Translations under genes and position numbers: made by a program | The notes under the pieces: model-generated | The model's input: the letters and a program-made list of their open reading frames with translations, nothing else | The model's database searches: none | Told to the model about the DNA's origin: nothing | In this document: positions 51,349 through 63,045 of the stretch, one piece after another | How positions within the stretch are numbered: position 1 is the first letter of the stretch | How the letters are laid out: every line of letters starts with the position of its first letter | NCBI GenBank assembly: GCA_009845425.1 | Contig: VXZQ01000014.1 | Span: 443,263-507,262 of the forward strand | DNA: 64,000 nt | Origin: Holophagales bacterium | GTDB taxonomy: Bacteria; Acidobacteriota; Thermoanaerobaculia; Multivoradales; Multivoraceae | Direction: 5' to 3'

Positions 51349-53057
51349 AGGGTCAGGCCGCGGAAGAAGGTGATGGCCTCGAACGAGGCGAGCAGGAGGC
51401 CGGCGAGGGCCAGGGTGCGCCAGGACCAGGGGCGACGGTTGGGGCTGTCGAGGTCCGCGAGGCGGTCCCCGGGGGCGGGTTCGAGAGTCGAGTCGTTGAT
51501 GCGGGTGGCTCTTTCGTCCTGGAGTCCGGTGTCGGTGGTGAGATCACCGGTGATGGCGGGTGTTTCGGTGAGCCACGAGGCGGCGTTCTGGAACAGGGCG
51601 GCCAGGTCGGGGCGCTGGGCCAGGGAAGAGTGATCGAGGTCGAAGGCGACGGCGATCGAGCGGGGGCCGCCGTCGGGGGGCGGATCACAGACGGCGATCG
51701 CTGTGCGGTCTCCGGCTGAAGCAAGGGCGGAGCACCGAGGATCCAGCTCGCGGGCGGCGACGACGACTGGCAGGCCGAGGAGGGAGACGCCTGCCAGGAG
51801 AGGATGGGAGGCGTCGGTCCGGTCGATCCGGTGTTGTGACAGAGGCGCTTCGGCGGCGGGCGAGAGGCCGCCTGCCGCGACCGCCTGCGGTGGGTCGAGG
51901 TACAGGGCGGGCATGGCCGGAGGGATTGCCGGCGCGGCCCGATGGAACGTGGCGATGTCGGCCGCGGGGATCGGATCCTCCGGTGGGGGATCGTCGGCGC
52001 CGGTTGCGGCGCGGACCGCGACCACGTCGACCGAGGCGTCCGCCTCGAGAGCGAGCGCGGCCGCGGAGCCGTCGAACGAGACCGGGCTGCGGGCCGTCAC
52101 GAGGACGCGCCTGGGCTCAGTCCGGCTGCGGGCGTGACGGACGGGAAGACGGGTCGATGCGGTTCCGGCTCGGCCGGCGTCGATCAAGCCGGCCCGGTTG
52201 TCGAGCGGGAAGACGTCGCCGGGCGCTGCGATGCGCGCCGTGACGGGGCCCGGGGCGAAGCTGCCGAGGTCGATCAGGGCGGTGAAGCGGTCGCCGGGTT
52301 CGACCTCGAGTTGCCGGCGGATGCGGATCGTCTCCGAATCGGCGACTGTCAACTCGACCGGCACCGTGCCCCCGGCCGGATCGGTCGCCAGGATCTCGAG
52401 CAACGCTTCCGGCCCCGTGGCGCGGGTTGCCGGCGGCCGGGTTGCGAAGCGGACGATTCCGGCGTTCCGGGCCGGGACGAGAACCGACACGGTGTTGGTC
52501 TCCGTACCGGGGTCGACGATCGGCGTGTACGGTCCGATTCCGTCGGTGAATACGTGGACCCGCCGGGCGGTGGGAATCGCCGGTTCGGTGTCGGGAGCGT
52601 TCGACAGCCCTGGGAATGGGTCGGAAAGGACCGCCAGCACCTCCGTTGAGGTCAGCGGAGTCGGATCCGCGTTCACGGTGAAGCGGCTGCCGGATTCCGC
52701 TTCGACGACGATCCGGCGCGCCTCGGCGGCGGCCAGTTCGATCCGGCTCGGGCCTCCATCCGGCAGACCCGCCTGCATCGTCGGCGACGGGTCGAAGGCC
52801 AGGGCGATCGGGTCGCCGCCACCGGGCTGCAGCCAGGGCGCCCGGCTTGCCCCGACCGACAGGAAGCCAGCGACCGTCGTGGCCAGGAGCAGCGAGAGCA
52901 GCCATCGCAGGCGGTCGCGCCGCCGCTTGCGCGCCGCCAGCAGGCGTCGCCAGAGCACCGTGGAGGCGACCGGCAGTGCCTGCGCGGTGGGTCGGATCAG
53001 GTAGATCGCCAGCACCAGCAGGGCCGTGATCCCGAGCGGAAGCCAGAAAGGCATCAT
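51345..53057 (-). CDS. BatA-like membrane protein with degenerate VWA domain
   Basis: This 570-aa protein starts with the aerotolerance-regulator (BatA N-terminal) membrane region: FWLPLGITALLVLAIYLI and LLSLLLATTVAGFL around a basic loop (ARKRRRDRLRWL). The expected VWA metal site reads DPSPT (in LAFDPSPTMQA). A Thr/Pro-rich periplasmic region and a C-terminal helix (TLALAGLLLASFEAITF) follow. It overlaps the genes on both sides by 4 bases, so the operon is translationally coupled. The specific job is unknown. Confidence 0.82.
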   Translation of the reverse strand: MMPFWLPLGITALLVLAIYLIRPTAQALPVASTVLWRRLLAARKRRRDRLRWLLSLLLATTVAGFLSVGASRAPWLQPGGGDPIALAFDPSPTMQAGLPDGGPSRIELAAAEARRIVVEAESGSRFTVNADPTPLTSTEVLAVLSDPFPGLSNAPDTEPAIPTARRVHVFTDGIGPYTPIVDPGTETNTVSVLVPARNAGIVRFATRPPATRATGPEALLEILATDPAGGTVPVELTVADSETIRIRRQLEVEPGDRFTALIDLGSFAPGPVTARIAAPGDVFPLDNRAGLIDAGRAGTASTRLPVRHARSRTEPRRVLVTARSPVSFDGSAAALALEADASVDVVAVRAATGADDPPPEDPIPAADIATFHRAAPAIPPAMPALYLDPPQAVAAGGLSPAAEAPLSQHRIDRTDASHPLLAGVSLLGLPVVVAARELDPRCSALASAGDRTAIAVCDPPPDGGPRSIAVAFDLDHSSLAQRPDLAALFQNAASWLTETPAITGDLTTDTGLQDERATRINDSTLEPAPGDRLADLDSPNRRPWSWRTLALAGLLLASFEAITFFRGLTL

Positions 53058-53959
53058 CGACCCCGGCTGAGCAGACCGCGGCGCAGGGCGCCGAGCGCCA
53101 GTTCTTCGAAGGACGCTTCGACCGGGGCGTGGATGAAGGACCAGCCGCGAGCGGTGCAGCGGGCGCGGATCTCCTCCCGGTGGGCCTCCGCCTCCCGCTC
53201 CAGGCGGTGGAGCAGGTTCGGGGCACCGTGGATCCGGAGCGAATCGCCGGTCTCACTGTCGACGAGGGTGGTGTCGCGGTCGAGCGGCGCTTCGAGATCG
53301 CGGTGATCGGTCACCTGGACGACCGCCACGTCGTGTCGGAGCGGCAGCAGGAGATCGAGGCCGCCCTCCGTCGTGTCGGAGAGGAGGTCCGAGATCACGA
53401 TGACGAGTCCGCGGCGCCGGCGGGCGGCGAACACCTCCCGGACGGTCCGGTCGAGGTGGGTCTCGCCGCCGGTGTCGAGGTTGGCGAGGTAGTCGAGGGC
53501 GCGCCAGACCTGGCGGGAGCCGTGGAGCGGGCCGAGGACCTGGTGCACGTGACCGGAGTACGGCGCCAGTGTGACCCGGTCGAGGGTGGCCAGCGCGATG
53601 TAGGTCAGGGCGGCCGCAATCCGGCGCGCCGCGTCGAACTTGCGGCGGCCACGAGGTCCGGGCGTCGGCGCCATGGAGTGGCTGCAGTCCAGCAGGATGT
53701 AGACCGCGAGGTCGCCGTGCTCTTCGAACATCCGGAGGAGCAGGCGGTCGAACCGCAGGTAGGCACGCCAGTCGAGGTGGCGCACGTCGTCGCCTTCGAC
53801 GTAGGGGCGGTAGTCCGCGAACTCGAGCCCGGAGCCGAGGTGGCTGGCGCGGTGCTCCCCCTTGAAACCGCCGGCGGGCACGCGCCGGGTGAGAAGGCGC
53901 AGGCGCTCCAGCCGGGCAAGGAAGGCCGGTTCGAAGGTGAAGACGGAGTGGTCGGCCAC
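53054..53959 (-). CDS. DUF58 domain protein
   Basis: This 301-aa protein has the DUF58 signature SGLEFADYRPYVEGDDVRHL, DWRAYLRFDRLLLRMFEEHG and a VWA-like core LLDCSHSM. DUF58 proteins sit with MoxR ATPases and VWA membrane proteins in operons of poorly known function, possibly maturation of envelope complexes. It starts 25 bases downstream of moxR on this strand and overlaps the next gene by 4 bases. The usual N-terminal membrane helices are absent. Confidence 0.92.
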   Translation of the reverse strand: MADHSVFTFEPAFLARLERLRLLTRRVPAGGFKGEHRASHLGSGLEFADYRPYVEGDDVRHLDWRAYLRFDRLLLRMFEEHGDLAVYILLDCSHSMAPTPGPRGRRKFDAARRIAAALTYIALATLDRVTLAPYSGHVHQVLGPLHGSRQVWRALDYLANLDTGGETHLDRTVREVFAARRRRGLVIVISDLLSDTTEGGLDLLLPLRHDVAVVQVTDHRDLEAPLDRDTTLVDSETGDSLRIHGAPNLLHRLEREAEAHREEIRARCTARGWSFIHAPVEASFEELALGALRRGLLSRGR

Positions 53960-53984
53960 GGCTCGGAGCTTGGAGCCCGCCTGC

Positions 53985-54994
<1,010 letters not shown>

Positions 54995-54998
<4 letters not shown>

Positions 54999-56464
54999 TC
55001 CCCGTCCTCCTCGGTGGCTGCCTCCAGCGCTTCCAGGTAGCGGCGAACGGACTCCCGGTGGCGCCAGGCGATCGGATGGCGAGCGCCGGGCAGATCTCCG
55101 TTCGAGGCCACAGCTTCGGCGACGCCGCCGGGCGCGGCCCCGCGCATGGCCACTTCCGCGGCCCGGAACTGAGTGGCGCTGGTCGTCGTCAGGGGGCGGC
55201 GTTCGATTTCCTCGATCGATTCGAGCAGGGCGGTTTGGAGGGCCTGTTCAAGGCTGAGAGCGGGGACGAGGAGGTCGCCGAAGGGATCGACCATCTCCTC
55301 CTGCGGCCCGGTGCCGACCCCCGCCGCGGCGCCGTCGGCCTCGCCGTCGCTCGAGCCCGGTTCGTCGCTGACCGCGGCCGCCGTGCCGCTCTCGTCGCCG
55401 GAGCCCTCGCCGTCTTCCACGGGCTGGCCGCCCGAGCCGTCGCCCTCGCCGGCTTCGGCGCCGGGCTCAGTCCCCTCGCCGCTGCCCTCCGTGCCGGGTG
55501 CCGTGCCCTTTTCCTCCTCGCCGGTTCCCTCGCGGTTGTCGAGTTCCCGCATCAGGTCGGCGCCGGTTTCCGGATTCGTCTCGTCCGTCAGGGCATTGGC
55601 CGCGGCGTCGCTCCCCTCCGCGGTTGCGTCAAGCGCTTCGGCTTCCGCCCCGTCGCCGAGGCTGCCTTCGGCCGCGTCTGTCGAGTCACCGCTACGCGAG
55701 CCGTCCTCGGCGTTGGGTTCGCGGACCCGCAGCGTCACGAAGGGCAGGTCGCTGAGCCGGACGTCGAGTTCCGGAATGCCGGGTATCCGGTTGGGATCGT
55801 CTTCGAGCAGCGCGGCGGCTTCGAAACCGGGCGGGAAGTCGCCGGCCGCGTCGCCGCTCAACGCCGCAGCCAGCGCTTCGCCGACGAAGGAACCGGGCAG
55901 TGCTACCGGCAGCAGTAGGAGCAAACTCACTCCCGCGGATGGCAGAGCGCCTCCCGGAACCAGCCGCGGCACGGTCTGTTTGGGGCCGAACCGCTCGAGT
56001 CCGGCCACCGCCCTCTCGAGGACCAGGGCAATCCAGGGCAGGGGCCAGACCGTGCCGTCGCCCTCGCGCCGCCGGTCGCTGCGCGAATCGTCCAGCCGGT
56101 GCTGCATCTCGAGCGCGGTGGCGACCGCGTCATGCAGGTCGCCCGTCCGGTCAACGGCGCGGGCGGCTGCGGGAAGGTCGCGCCCCAGTGCCGCCGTCTC
56201 TCGCAGGGTGAGCAGGAGGAGGACGGCGCCGCCGGCCCACGCCGGCCAGAGCGCGGCGACGCCGCCGCTCGCGGCGCCGAGTCCGAGCAGCCAGGTCGCG
56301 AGCAGCCACAGGCAGGCGGCGGGAGCGAACCAGGTCAGCGCCTTGAGAGCCCGGCGCAGGCGTAGTCGGCGGTCGGTGGCCGAGAGGCCTCGGAGCAGCC
56401 GGCCACGCAGCTCCGCGGCGTCGGCCTCTGAGGCCGCCGTGCGACCGGCGGCGGACGGCTTCAA
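54995..56464 (-). CDS. Unknown membrane protein with long acidic low-complexity region
   Basis: No family was recognised for this 489-aa protein. It has two N-terminal hydrophobic segments (WFAPAACLWLLATWLLGL and WAGGAVLLLLTL), a third around residue 165 (SLLLLLPVALPGSF), then about 180 residues very rich in Glu, Gly, Asp, Ala and Ser. It ends in a folded-looking C-terminus. It resembles the DUF4175-like/helical partner found beside MoxR-DUF58 genes, but that is inference. The start is taken as TTG 56464, in a TTGA overlap with the propeller gene stop; no ATG fits. Confidence 0.7.
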
Positions 56465-57624
56465 TTCCGTTCCCAGAGCGCGATGCCCCCGGCCTGCTTG
56501 CCGATGTCGATCTGGGCTACGCGCCGGAACGCGCCGTTGTCGTAAACCTCGACGACGCCCGGCTCGCCGCCGACACCTTCGACGGTGACCAGGCTGAAGC
56601 GCCCATCCGAGGTGATGGCGACGCCGTGCGGGATGCGCCGCGTCGTGGACACGCGGGCTACTTCCCGGCCCTCCTCCAGGTCCCAGAAGCCGACCGAGTC
56701 CCCCTTCTTGTAGGTGACCACCAGCAGCCGTTCGTCGGGCGCCACGGCGGCGTTGTAAGGCCCCGGGGCCGCCGTCTCCAGCCGTCGCGAGACCTTCCAC
56801 GCGCTTGTGTCGACCTCGTAGATCGCGTTCCCCGACAGCGCCGTGATGTAGACGAGGCCGCCGGCGGTGGGCGGGGTCACCCACGACGGCTCGACGCTCG
56901 GCTGCCCATGGGCGCCGTGCCCGGCCGGGGAATCCGCGTGATCGCCGTGTCTTCCGTGGCCGCTTTGGGAGTGCGCCGTCCGGCCCAGCTTCAGGCGGCG
57001 GCCGACCTCGAAGCGGAGCGCGTCGACCTCGACGAGCTCGTCGTCCATCATGTTCACGCTGTAGAGCTTGCGGCCGTCGCGGCTGAAGCGGGCGCCGTGC
57101 GGCATGGTCCCGCTCTCAAACTGCGCGATCTCGGTCATCGTCGACGTTTCGACGACGGAGATCGTGCTTGGCACGTGGTCGCCGTAGAAGTCCGAGTTGA
57201 CGACGAAGAGCAGCCCGGTCGTGGCGGCCACGTCGAGGGTGGCGGGAAACATGCCGACCCGGACGTCGCCGAGCCACTCGTCGGTTCCGGTTTGGTACTT
57301 GTGGATGGAGCCGAACGGGTTGCCGTGGGCGATCGATACGTACCAGTAGCGGCCGCCGGGCGAGATGTTGATGCCGTGCGGACCTTCCGTTTCGGCCGGG
57401 AAGCTGCCGACGGTTATCGTCTTCGTCACCTCGATCCCGGAGGGCCCGAAGCGGACGAGAGCCACCTGGTCCTCGGACTCGGCGCAGACGTAGGCGTAGT
57501 ACTCCCGGGACGGTGGCGTGAGATCCGACTCCGCGTGGAGGGCGGAACCCGTCAAGACCGCGAAGGCGAGAAGCAGCGTTGAGGGCACAGCCGTCCACGG
57601 CTGCCGGCAAGTCGACTTGTGCAT
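56461..57624 (-). CDS. Exported YncE-like propeller with histidine-rich loop
   Basis: This 387-aa protein has a signal peptide ending ALHAES. Next is a seven-bladed beta-propeller of the YncE/lactonase-like type (GINISPGGRYWYVSIAHG, GARFSRDGRKLYSV, HGVAITSDGRFSLVTV). Between blades, around residues 210-235, is a loop carrying seven histidines in about 24 residues, a likely metal-binding insert. GGAGGT lies 5 bases before ATG 57624. It precedes the membrane operon and may bind a ligand or metal in the periplasm; no enzyme activity can be assigned. Confidence 0.85.
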   Translation of the reverse strand: MHKSTCRQPWTAVPSTLLLAFAVLTGSALHAESDLTPPSREYYAYVCAESEDQVALVRFGPSGIEVTKTITVGSFPAETEGPHGINISPGGRYWYVSIAHGNPFGSIHKYQTGTDEWLGDVRVGMFPATLDVAATTGLLFVVNSDFYGDHVPSTISVVETSTMTEIAQFESGTMPHGARFSRDGRKLYSVNMMDDELVEVDALRFEVGRRLKLGRTAHSQSGHGRHGDHADSPAGHGAHGQPSVEPSWVTPPTAGGLVYITALSGNAIYEVDTSAWKVSRRLETAAPGPYNAAVAPDERLLVVTYKKGDSVGFWDLEEGREVARVSTTRRIPHGVAITSDGRFSLVTVEGVGGEPGVVEVYDNGAFRRVAQIDIGKQAGGIALWERN

Positions 57625-57655
57625 CGCAGACCTCCGGGTATGCCCCAGCAGGGGC

Positions 57656-59773
57656 CTAGTGCGGTTCTCCAATGATCCGGTTCGGGTCTTCGGGGTCCTT
57701 CAGCTTGACCGCCCACAGGCCGGAGTGCCAGTCGGAGAAGAAAATGTGACCCTTGTACGGCTGCGGCCCCCAGACGAAGGGAGAGTTCGGCACGAGCGCC
57801 TGGCTGTCGTAGGGCAGGAACATGCCGATCTCGCGGCCCTGCCGGTAGAGATCTCCGCGCAGGTCGCCGGAGACGTCGACGACGCGAAGGCCGCCGTTGT
57901 AGTAGGCGACGTACATGATGTCGTCTTCGATCCAGAGGTTGTGGGTGCCGGCTTCGGGCACCTGGTAGCGGGCGACCTCGCGGGGGTTCTCCCAGTCGTC
58001 CCAGGAGATCACGTGGATCCAGCCGGCGGCCCTTGGCGGCGCCGCCCTCGGATCCCGCCCCAGCTCGCCGTAGGGGAAGGCCTCGTCGCCGGCGAAGACG
58101 TAGAACTTGCCGGTCGACTCGCTTCGGTAAGGGTACGCGGCGTGGTTCCAGCCGCTCGGATAGGCGTAGCTGCCGAGCTTGACGGGGTTGTTCGGCGCGC
58201 CGCCCATGCCGGCGCCACCGACGTCGATCGCGACCACGCCGTCGTCCCAGTTGGAGCTGAAAGCGACGCCGTCAACGATCCAGACATCATGGATCGAGTG
58301 TCCCGGCGTGTCGAGCTCGAAGCGGCCGACGCGGTGAGGCTGGGTCGGATCCTCGATGCTGATCACGTCGAAGCGGCGGCCGTTCGACAGGGCGTAGACA
58401 TGCTCTTCGTGGATGAACACGTTGTGGACCCCGCCGCGCAACTGGTCGTCGAACCGGGACAGGATGCGCACACCGACCTGGGGTTCGGAGACGTCGAGAA
58501 CGACGAATCCGTTCTTGCGGTTGGAGGCGCCCTCGCGGCTGATCACCGCGATCCGGCCGTCTTCGGAGACCTTGACGTCGTTCACGGTCCGCGCGTCGAC
58601 GCGCACCGCGTCGATGAGCACGATGCTCTCGGGGTTCGTCACGTCCCAGATGTAGGCGTGACCCTCGGCGCCCCAGGTGCCGGTGATCGCGTAGTCGCGG
58701 CCGTCCGTGCCCTCCCACACCCAGAGGTCGGAGGTGCGGCGATCATGGACCTTTCCCTGGCCGACGAACTCGATCTCCTTGTTCACCCGCCTGGGCGTCA
58801 CCCGCACCGGCACGCTATCCGAGTGGCTGCCGGCCAACGCCGTCACGGTGTAGATGCCCGAACGCTCCGCGACGAAGGCGCCGTCCTGTTCGATCTGGGC
58901 GGTGGCGCCGGGGGCCAGGATGCGGTTGGCGGCCTGGCCGGCCACCAGGAAGCGGATGGGCAGGTCCTCGACCTCATTGCCTGAGGCGTCGCGGCCGACG
59001 GCCTCGAACCACACGACGTCGCCGGTGCGCGCCTCCTCCGCGGAGGCGGTCAGGTCGATGCGCCGCGTCGGGTTCTGCGCGACCCGGATGTCGACCTGGG
59101 AGGTCGCGTCTTCGGCGGTAGCGGTGAGGGTCGCCGTGCCGGGAGCCACCAGGTCCAGACCGCCGAATCCGTCCGGCTCCACGACGCCGGAGTTCGAACT
59201 CGAGTAGACGACCTCGACGTCGTCGCGCACGACATCCGTGATGTCCACGACACGGGCCTGCAACGTCAGGTGCGTGCCGCTGTAGAAGGCGCCCGGGAGT
59301 CCGACGATCTCAACGCTCTCGACCGGGGGATTCGGGATCGTGACGTCGACCTCGACCCGCAGCAGGGCCTCCGCCCGCCGCGGTTCGTCTTCCGCCTCCT
59401 TGGGCACCAGGGCGATGACCTTGACGTTGCCGGGGCCGTGGGCTTCGACCTCGCCGGCCGGGTTCACTCCCAGTCGGCGGCGGTTGCGGGAGAAGAAGAC
59501 GACGTCGACTCCCTCGATCGTCTCGCCGTCCGCGCCGACGACGGTGGCGGTCAGGTTCGCCTTGTCGCCGACCTCGAGGGTCAGTTCGGTGGGGAAGACC
59601 TTGAGCTCGGCGCCGGGCGGGATCGGGGGCTTCTCTTCCTCCTCGGCGGCCTCTTCGCCGGCGGCCTCTTCCTCGGCGGCGGGTTCGGCGGGTTCCTGAG
59701 CGGCAAGCGGTGCAGCGATCAGGAAGAAGGTGGCGAGAAGCGCCAGGCTGAGAGGGGTAGAAGTGCTTTTCAT
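57656..59773 (-). CDS. Exported LVIVD-repeat protein with Ig-like domains
   Basis: This 705-aa protein has a signal peptide ending PLAAQ, then an acidic Ala/Glu linker. Three Ig-like (Big_2-type) modules follow between about 50 and 335 (LEVGDKANLTATVVG, YSGTHLTLQARVVD, ARTGDVVWFEAVG). A C-terminal propeller of LVIVD-type repeats comes last (HAYIWDVTNPESIVLIDAV, FVVLDVSEPQVGVRIL, LRVVDVSGDL). These act as surface adhesion or binding proteins in several phyla. The gene lies 12 bases after lpdA on the same strand and 31 bases before the YncE-like gene. Confidence 0.87.
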   Translation of the reverse strand: MKSTSTPLSLALLATFFLIAAPLAAQEPAEPAAEEEAAGEEAAEEEEKPPIPPGAELKVFPTELTLEVGDKANLTATVVGADGETIEGVDVVFFSRNRRRLGVNPAGEVEAHGPGNVKVIALVPKEAEDEPRRAEALLRVEVDVTIPNPPVESVEIVGLPGAFYSGTHLTLQARVVDITDVVRDDVEVVYSSSNSGVVEPDGFGGLDLVAPGTATLTATAEDATSQVDIRVAQNPTRRIDLTASAEEARTGDVVWFEAVGRDASGNEVEDLPIRFLVAGQAANRILAPGATAQIEQDGAFVAERSGIYTVTALAGSHSDSVPVRVTPRRVNKEIEFVGQGKVHDRRTSDLWVWEGTDGRDYAITGTWGAEGHAYIWDVTNPESIVLIDAVRVDARTVNDVKVSEDGRIAVISREGASNRKNGFVVLDVSEPQVGVRILSRFDDQLRGGVHNVFIHEEHVYALSNGRRFDVISIEDPTQPHRVGRFELDTPGHSIHDVWIVDGVAFSSNWDDGVVAIDVGGAGMGGAPNNPVKLGSYAYPSGWNHAAYPYRSESTGKFYVFAGDEAFPYGELGRDPRAAPPRAAGWIHVISWDDWENPREVARYQVPEAGTHNLWIEDDIMYVAYYNGGLRVVDVSGDLRGDLYRQGREIGMFLPYDSQALVPNSPFVWGPQPYKGHIFFSDWHSGLWAVKLKDPEDPNRIIGEPH

Positions 59774-59785
59774 AGTCGTTGGAGT

Positions 59786-61201
59786 CTACATGTGGATCGC
59801 CCGGTCGTGGACGGCCAGCGCGGCTTCCTTGATCGCTTCGGCGAGGGTCGGATGAGCGTGACTGGTGCGGAAGAGATCCTCCGCCGAGGCGCCGAAACTG
59901 ATCGCCGCCACCGCTTCGGCGATCAGATCGCCGGCGTGGCTGCCCAGGATGTGGACACCGAGGATCGCGTCCGTCTCGGCGTGCGCCAGGATCTTGACGA
60001 ACCCGTCGAGGCTGCCGGTGGCGCGAGCACGGCCGATAGCCCGGAACGGAAACGCGCCCTTGCGGTAGGGAGTGCCGGTTTCCCGCAATTGCTCTTCCGT
60101 CCTGCCGACGGAGGCGACTTCGGGCTCGGTGTAGACGATGCCGGGGATCGCGTCGTAGTCGATGTGGACGTAGCCGCCGGTGATGCCGTCGACGCAGGCC
60201 ATGCCCTCCTCTTCGGCCTTGTGGGCGAGTTGCTGTCCGCCGATCACGTCGCCTATGGCGAAGACGCCCGGCGCCGAGGTGGCGAAACGCTCGTCGACCT
60301 GGATGAAGCCGTGCGCGTCCACCGCAACGCCTGCTTCCTTCAGTCCCAGACCGTTGCTGATCGGCGTTCGCCCGACGGCGACGAGAACGCGGTCGCACTC
60401 GATCGGGTCCTGGCCTTCGACCTCGACGACGCAGCCGGCGGCTTCCTTGCCGTCCCTGACCGCCGCACCGAGGACCCGGCAGCCGAGCCGGATGTCCAGA
60501 CCCTGGCGGGCGAAGATCTTCGCAGCGGCGGCCGCGATCTCGGCGTCGGCGCCGGGAAGGATGCGATCGAGGTACTCGAGCACGACGACCTTGGAGCCCA
60601 ACCGGTTCCAGACCGCACCCAGTTCGAGCCCGATGTAACCGGCGCCGATCACGACGAGCCGCTCCGGCACCTCGGCGTACGCCAGCGCTTCCGTGCTGGT
60701 CCCGATGCGGTCGCCGTCCAGTTCGATGCCGGGGAGGCTGGCGGGCCGGGAGCCCGTGGCGACGATCACGTTGCGGGCCTGAAGCGTCTGCTCGCCGTCG
60801 CCGGCCGCTACGACGACCATGCGCAGTTCGCCGTCGACTCCGCCGACACGCGCCCGGCCCTGGATGTGGTCGATCCCGTTCTTCTTGAGCAGCGACGAGA
60901 CGCCACGGGTGAGAGTAGTGACCACGCGGTCCTTGCGCTTCATCATCGCCGCCAGATCGAGTCCGATGTCGCCCGCGACGCCGCCGTGAGCAGCGAGCTC
61001 GCTGCGAGCCGCGACCAGGCGCTGGCTCGACTCGAGCAGCGCCTTGCTCGGGATGCAGCCCACCCGCAGGCAGACGCCCCCGGCCGCCGGATGCTCGTCC
61101 ACCACAGCGGTCCGAAGACCGAGCTGGGCCGCCCGGATGGCCGCGACATAGCCGCCGGGTCCGGCGCCGATGACGAGGAGGTCGTAGTGGGAGCTGGTCA
61201 T
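59786..61201 (-). CDS. lpdA: Dihydrolipoyl dehydrogenase (E3)
   Basis: This 471-aa flavoenzyme reoxidises the lipoyl arm of 2-oxo acid dehydrogenase complexes, passing electrons to NAD+. The FAD motif is VIGAGPGGYVAAIRAAQ. The redox disulfide is C44-LRVG-C49 in GGVCLRVGCIPSKALL. NAD motif VIGAGYIGLELG, FAD motif FAIGDVIGGQQLAHKAEEEG and the catalytic His-Glu pair in SHAHPTLAEAIKEAAL are intact. On the coding strand a TAGACT hexamer lies about 50 bases before ATG. E2 (odhB) is two genes upstream. Confidence 0.97.
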   Translation of the reverse strand: MTSSHYDLLVIGAGPGGYVAAIRAAQLGLRTAVVDEHPAAGGVCLRVGCIPSKALLESSQRLVAARSELAAHGGVAGDIGLDLAAMMKRKDRVVTTLTRGVSSLLKKNGIDHIQGRARVGGVDGELRMVVVAAGDGEQTLQARNVIVATGSRPASLPGIELDGDRIGTSTEALAYAEVPERLVVIGAGYIGLELGAVWNRLGSKVVVLEYLDRILPGADAEIAAAAAKIFARQGLDIRLGCRVLGAAVRDGKEAAGCVVEVEGQDPIECDRVLVAVGRTPISNGLGLKEAGVAVDAHGFIQVDERFATSAPGVFAIGDVIGGQQLAHKAEEEGMACVDGITGGYVHIDYDAIPGIVYTEPEVASVGRTEEQLRETGTPYRKGAFPFRAIGRARATGSLDGFVKILAHAETDAILGVHILGSHAGDLIAEAVAAISFGASAEDLFRTSHAHPTLAEAIKEAALAVHDRAIHM

Positions 61202-61291
61202 GCGATGTCAGGTTCCGGTTCCGGGTGCCGCCACGAAGAGTCCACGGCGGCAGTCTAGATCCAAGACAACGGTGGGGCGGACCCGCGCGCC

Positions 61292-63040
<1,749 letters not shown>

Positions 63041-63045
63041 GTTCC

